Assembly (NCBI RefSeq): GCF_900111405.1
Contig: NZ_FOHJ01000013.1
Coordinates: 16,668-80,667, forward strand
Length of the DNA: 64,000 bases
DNA from: Salinibacillus kushneri
GTDB taxonomy: Bacteria > Bacillota > Bacilli > Bacillales > Alkalibacillaceae
Reading direction: 5' to 3'
Positions 61,364 through 64,000 of this stretch are shown here, one piece after another. A program made the translations under genes and the position numbers. Under the pieces are notes generated by a model. The model had not been told where the DNA came from, searched no databases, and worked only from the letters and a program-made list of their open reading frames with translations. How positions within the stretch are numbered: position 1 is the first letter of the stretch; each line of letters begins with the position of its first letter.

Positions 61364-63061
61364 TTACTTTTCACTGGAATCAGACACTTTTGGTACCCGA
61401 ATCTCTTCAACCATATCTGAAATTTCTTTTGGTGGAGCTTGAGTTGTTCTGGAGATGATGAACGATATAATAAAGTTTACTATCGCACCGACTACCCCGA
61501 TACCAAGTGCATCAATACCTAAGAAGCTATCCAGAATTTGTGTTTCTGTTCCAAAGACTTCTACAGAACGCATAAGCAAAATCATAATTAAAGTAAAGGA
61601 TAAACCGATGCTAATTCCCCATGTAGCCCCCTGTCGATTCATTCGTTTATCAAATATTCCAAGTAAAATCGCCGGGAATAAACTGGCTGCACCTAAGCCG
61701 AACGCAAATGCCACCACTTCACCAACAAACCCTGGTGGATTAATACCAAAATATCCAGCAACAATAACAGCAAGGAAAATCATAATTCGTCCAATTTTCA
61801 GCCGTTGTTTTTCAGTCGCTTGTGGTCTAAAGATCCGATAATACAAATCATGTGAAACCGCACTCGACATTGCCAGCAGCAGGCCCGATGCAGTTGATAG
61901 TGCTGCCGCTAAACCACCTGCAGCAACCAGTGCAATAATAAATGGTGATAGTTCAGCTACTTCTGGGGTAGATAATACGATAATATCTGGGTCAATCGTC
62001 ACCTCATTCCCCGGTGAGCTTTCTTCCGTAAAGTTTAAAATTCCGTCACCATTTTTATCATCCAACCCTAACAAACCGGTTTCTTCCCATTTACTGACCC
62101 AACTAATTTCTCGAACGTCTGTGATTGACTCATCATTAAATGTATTAATCAGATTGTATTTAGCGAACACACCAATAGCTGGGGCAACTGTATATAATAA
62201 AGCAATAAAGATTAAAGCCCAGCCTGCAGACCAGCGAGCAGAACGAACATCTTTAACCGTGTAAAAACGAACAATAACATGGGGAAGACCCGCCGTACCT
62301 AACATAAGAGCAAGTGTTACCGCAAATACATTTAGACCAGACATATTTTGAAATGGAGCCAGATATTCATTCATGCCAAGATCAACTTGCAATGTGCTTA
62401 GCCGTTCAGCGATATCGGAGAATGTAAACCCTAATTGAGGAACAGGAATACCTGTTAATTGTAAGGATATAGCTGCTGCAGGAATAATAATGGCTATAAT
62501 CAGCACAAAGTATTGAATAACCTGTGTCCACGTAATACCTTTCATCCCACCCAGCACAGCAAAGAAGGCAACAATCGCCATACCAATGATAACGCCAATA
62601 GTTATGTCAACCTGCAAATAACGGCTAAAGACAATTCCGACACCTCGCATTTGTCCTGCTACATACGTAAGCGAAATAAAGATTGTTGCAATTGCAGCAA
62701 CAGCTCTCGTTTTATTAGAATAGTAGCGATCACCAATAAAGTCAGGTACAGTATAACGTCCAAACTTCCGTAAGTATGGAGCAAGTAACAAAGCAAGTAA
62801 AACATATCCACCTGTCCAGCCCATTAAATAAATGGTTCCATCATACCCTAAGAAGGAAATAAGGCCAGCCATGGATATAAACGATGCTGCTGACATCCAA
62901 TCTGCTGCAATAGCTGCACCATTTGCTACAGCAGGAATTTCCTTACCGGCAACAAAAAAGTTACTCGTATCTTTTACCTTCGCCCACCAGCCGATGTATA
63001 TATAAATACCAAAGGTGATAACAACCAGGGTGAGGGTTATGACTTCTACATCCAAGGTCAT
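61364..63061 (-). CDS. Sodium:solute symporter (VC_2705/ActP-like)
   Basis: A 565-aa SSS-family transporter with 13 or so TM helices. It contains WWAKVKDTSNFFVAGKEIPA, AAIAADWMSAASFISMAGLI, GGMKGITWTQVIQYFVLI, a charged, calcium-motif-like loop DDKNGDGILNF in a long extracellular segment, and ALSTASGLLLAMSSAVSHDL. The family VC_2705 pairs with a small DUF4212 protein, as here, and takes up acetate or other short acids. The start overlaps the DUF4212 gene by 4 bp. Next to an acyl-CoA synthetase, carboxylate uptake is likely. Confidence 0.93.
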   Translation of the reverse strand: MTLDVEVITLTLVVITFGIYIYIGWWAKVKDTSNFFVAGKEIPAVANGAAIAADWMSAASFISMAGLISFLGYDGTIYLMGWTGGYVLLALLLAPYLRKFGRYTVPDFIGDRYYSNKTRAVAAIATIFISLTYVAGQMRGVGIVFSRYLQVDITIGVIIGMAIVAFFAVLGGMKGITWTQVIQYFVLIIAIIIPAAAISLQLTGIPVPQLGFTFSDIAERLSTLQVDLGMNEYLAPFQNMSGLNVFAVTLALMLGTAGLPHVIVRFYTVKDVRSARWSAGWALIFIALLYTVAPAIGVFAKYNLINTFNDESITDVREISWVSKWEETGLLGLDDKNGDGILNFTEESSPGNEVTIDPDIIVLSTPEVAELSPFIIALVAAGGLAAALSTASGLLLAMSSAVSHDLYYRIFRPQATEKQRLKIGRIMIFLAVIVAGYFGINPPGFVGEVVAFAFGLGAASLFPAILLGIFDKRMNRQGATWGISIGLSFTLIMILLMRSVEVFGTETQILDSFLGIDALGIGVVGAIVNFIISFIISRTTQAPPKEISDMVEEIRVPKVSDSSEK

Positions 63062-63366
63062 GACTCATCCCCCTTTGAATCCTTCTTTTCTGTAAGAATG
63101 ACTTCTTCCACACCATATTTTTTATCCAGACGGTCCATTCTTATGGCATAGGTGAAAATTAAGAAAATGAACACAACAATCGATCCTTGATGGGCAAACC
63201 AAAAAGATAACGGTAATTCAAAGAAATAGATATTGCTTAGTGGCTCCGCTAAAATAATTCCAGCAACCAGCGAAACAGAGGCCCAAATGACAAGTAATGT
63301 AACGATTAAACGTATATTCTTTTTCCAATACTCCCTTTGCCTCTCGCTTAACTGCTTATCGCTCAT
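63058..63366 (-). CDS. DUF4212 protein, small subunit of the sodium symporter
   Basis: A 102-aa protein with two TM helices. It has QREYWKKNIRLIVTLLVIWA and LPLSFWFAHQGSIVVFIFLI, the hallmarks of DUF4212. A dehydrin-like charged tail, RMDRLDKKYGVEE, follows. It overlaps the symporter by 4 bp. RBS AAGGAGGGAAATGG. The family nearly always precedes a VC_2705-type symporter and is presumed to form a complex with it. Confidence 0.93.
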   Translation of the reverse strand: MSDKQLSERQREYWKKNIRLIVTLLVIWASVSLVAGIILAEPLSNIYFFELPLSFWFAHQGSIVVFIFLIFTYAIRMDRLDKKYGVEEVILTEKKDSKGDES

Positions 63367-63483
63367 CCATTTCCCTCCTTAATAATATTTTTAGTTAATT
63401 AAAACAAAAATCCAGGCTAATCCATTTGTCACCCCCTTTTATGTACTATAAGTATTTGGTATTTTTTATGAATATTCTAAAAA

Positions 63484-63498
63484 ATGCAATCGTTTTTA
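63484..63498. promoter_or_regulatory. Possible cre site upstream of the symporter operon
   Basis: ATGCAATCGTTTTTA matches 14 of 15 positions of WTGNAANCGNWNNCW, about 120 bp before the DUF4212 start. One mismatch (T for C) makes it tentative. Confidence 0.35.
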
Positions 63499-63623
63499 AA
63501 GTTGGTTATGAAATAAAGACTTAAAAAGGATCCTCATATTCCTAAATATTTAGTCAAAAAATCTATACATAAATCCTTTTCTAACCATAGGATAAAGTAA
63601 TCGTTTTTAAGGAGGTGTATGGA

Positions 63624-63830
63624 ATGAGCAAAGGTGGCTATGGAACAGGATTTACGTTAATTGTTGTTCTATTTATCCTCTTAATTATTGTTGGAGCCAG
63701 CTACGGTGGTGGCTACGGCGGTGGCTTCGGCGGTGGCTACGGCGGTGGCTTCGGTGGTGGCTTCGGCGGTGGCTACGGCGGTGGCTTCGGTGGTGGCTAC
63801 GGCGGTGGCTTTGGAGGAGGATGGTGGTAA
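63624..63830 (+). CDS. YjcZ-type Gly-rich sporulation peptide
   Basis: A 68-aa protein: MSKGGYGTGFTLIVVLFILL, one TM helix (about 9-28), ending IIVGASYGGGYGG, then a tail built of Gly-Gly-Gly-(Tyr/Phe)-Gly repeats and a final GGWW. It fits the YjcZ family of small sporulation membrane peptides but with an unusually long Gly-rich extension. ATG 63624 is chosen, 8 nt after AAGGAGG. Terminator at 63843-63878. Confidence 0.8.
   Translation: MSKGGYGTGFTLIVVLFILLIIVGASYGGGYGGGFGGGYGGGFGGGFGGGYGGGFGGGYGGGFGGGWW
63703..63822 (+). repeat. Tandem DNA repeat inside the Gly-rich gene
   Basis: Units of GGCGGTGGCTWCGG (15 bp, W = A or T) recur about eight times, sometimes GGTGGTGGC. Only third-position changes and Tyr/Phe swaps differ between units. 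Confidence 0.8.
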
Positions 63831-63842
63831 AACCATCCCATG

Positions 63843-63879
63843 AAAAGGGGCCTTCATAAAGTGAAAGGCCCTTTTTCTT
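63843..63879 (+). terminator. Terminator of the YjcZ-type gene
   Basis: AAAAGGGGCCTT pairs with AAAGGCCCTTTTT (one bulge), loop CATAAAGTG, followed by C and T-rich sequence. Confidence 0.85.
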
Positions 63880-63886
63880 ACTATGT

Positions 63887-64000
63887 TTATTTCGCATAGC
63901 TTATACCTGATTGAGTTTGTTCAGACTTTTTGGCTTCATCACTCTTCTTTCCCCACCAGGTTGCCAAAACAGGTCCGGAAATATTATGCCATACACTAAA
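63887..64000 (-). CDS. C-terminus of a BASS-type sodium-dependent transporter (partial)
   Basis: The minus-strand frame entering at the right edge reads SVWHNISGPVLATWWGKKSD and ends ISYAK at a TAA (63887-63889). The HNISG-x-x-L-A-x-x-W pattern is that of the final TM helix of bile acid:sodium symporter (BASS) family proteins such as YocS. Only 37 residues are visible, so the call rests on this motif. Confidence 0.6.
   Translation of the reverse strand, partial: FSVWHNISGPVLATWWGKKSDEAKKSEQTQSGISYAK

Noticed and set aside
63685..63897. Long minus-strand ORF with HRRSH repeats
   Set aside because: It is the mirror of the Gly-rich YjcZ-type gene; the repeat has no stops in any frame, and there is no RBS.

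Overview
The window looks like a chromosomal segment of a low-GC, endospore-forming, probably salt-tolerant member of the Bacillaceae, of the Oceanobacillus/Virgibacillus type. The support is AT-rich sequence with strong AGGAGG ribosome binding sites, frequent TTG/GTG starts, a gerA-type germination operon, AbrB and MntR regulators close to those of Bacillus subtilis, a YjcZ-type sporulation peptide, a gamma-SASP-like peptide, and S-box, L-box and purine riboswitches. The genus is an inference. No rRNA, tRNA, CRISPR array, prophage or intact insertion sequence was seen.

Layout. 0-4 kb: a patatin-like lipase (cut by the left edge), a small unknown gene, a DUF819 membrane protein and dapA behind a lysine riboswitch. 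4-8.2 kb: a 14-TM drug exporter with a clear promoter/operator, then a tightly coupled operon of two DUF1538 membrane proteins and a tandem PII-like protein. 8.4-15.4 kb: molybdenum cofactor genes (moeA, moaB, mobB-moaE-moaD-moaC; no moaA here) surrounding an orphan biotin carboxylase that has a consensus cre site. 15.4-23.6 kb: ridA, an MBL hydrolase, an AbrB paralogue with a zinc-knuckle tail, a YyaL-type protein, a guanine-type riboswitch with an NCS2 purine permease, OsmC and several small proteins. 23.9-28 kb: cstA followed by a small protein ending in CC, an ArsA-like ATPase and an MDR oxidoreductase. 28-32.7 kb: a DUF3231 relic, a lipoprotein hydrolase, an aldehyde dehydrogenase and a phosphatase.

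33-35.9 kb is a stretch of decaying genes: a hydrolase with an internal stop, a kinase whose Walker A lysine is asparagine, an NTF2-like pseudogene and two frameshifted ORFs. 36-39 kb holds mntR diverging from a ZIP metal transporter with a candidate MntR box, then an M29 aminopeptidase. 39-43 kb is the gerA-gerB-gerC operon. 43-45.3 kb is an LLM flavin monooxygenase plus ATP-grasp ligase under a SAM riboswitch with a consensus promoter. 45.3-50.9 kb is one co-directional run: a 2-TM protein, a TctA-like permease, mevalonate kinase, diphosphomevalonate decarboxylase, phosphomevalonate kinase and an orphan SdhB. 51-52.6 kb is a second SAM riboswitch with a MetE-like methyltransferase. The rest holds YitT, a C45 acyltransferase-like protein, ferredoxin, a DPH6-like PP-loop protein, a sirtuin, an acyl-CoA synthetase, a DUF4212/sodium symporter pair, a YjcZ peptide and the end of a BASS-type transporter.

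The best candidates for under-described systems are: (1) CstA plus CC-tailed small protein plus ArsA-like ATPase, which parallels the enterobacterial BtsT/YjiX/YjiA set; (2) the split DUF1538 pair with a double PII protein; (3) the mevalonate kinase operon with its own permease; (4) the SAM-riboswitch LLM/ATP-grasp pair. Intergenic repeats occur at 36.5, 54.3 and 59.1 kb.
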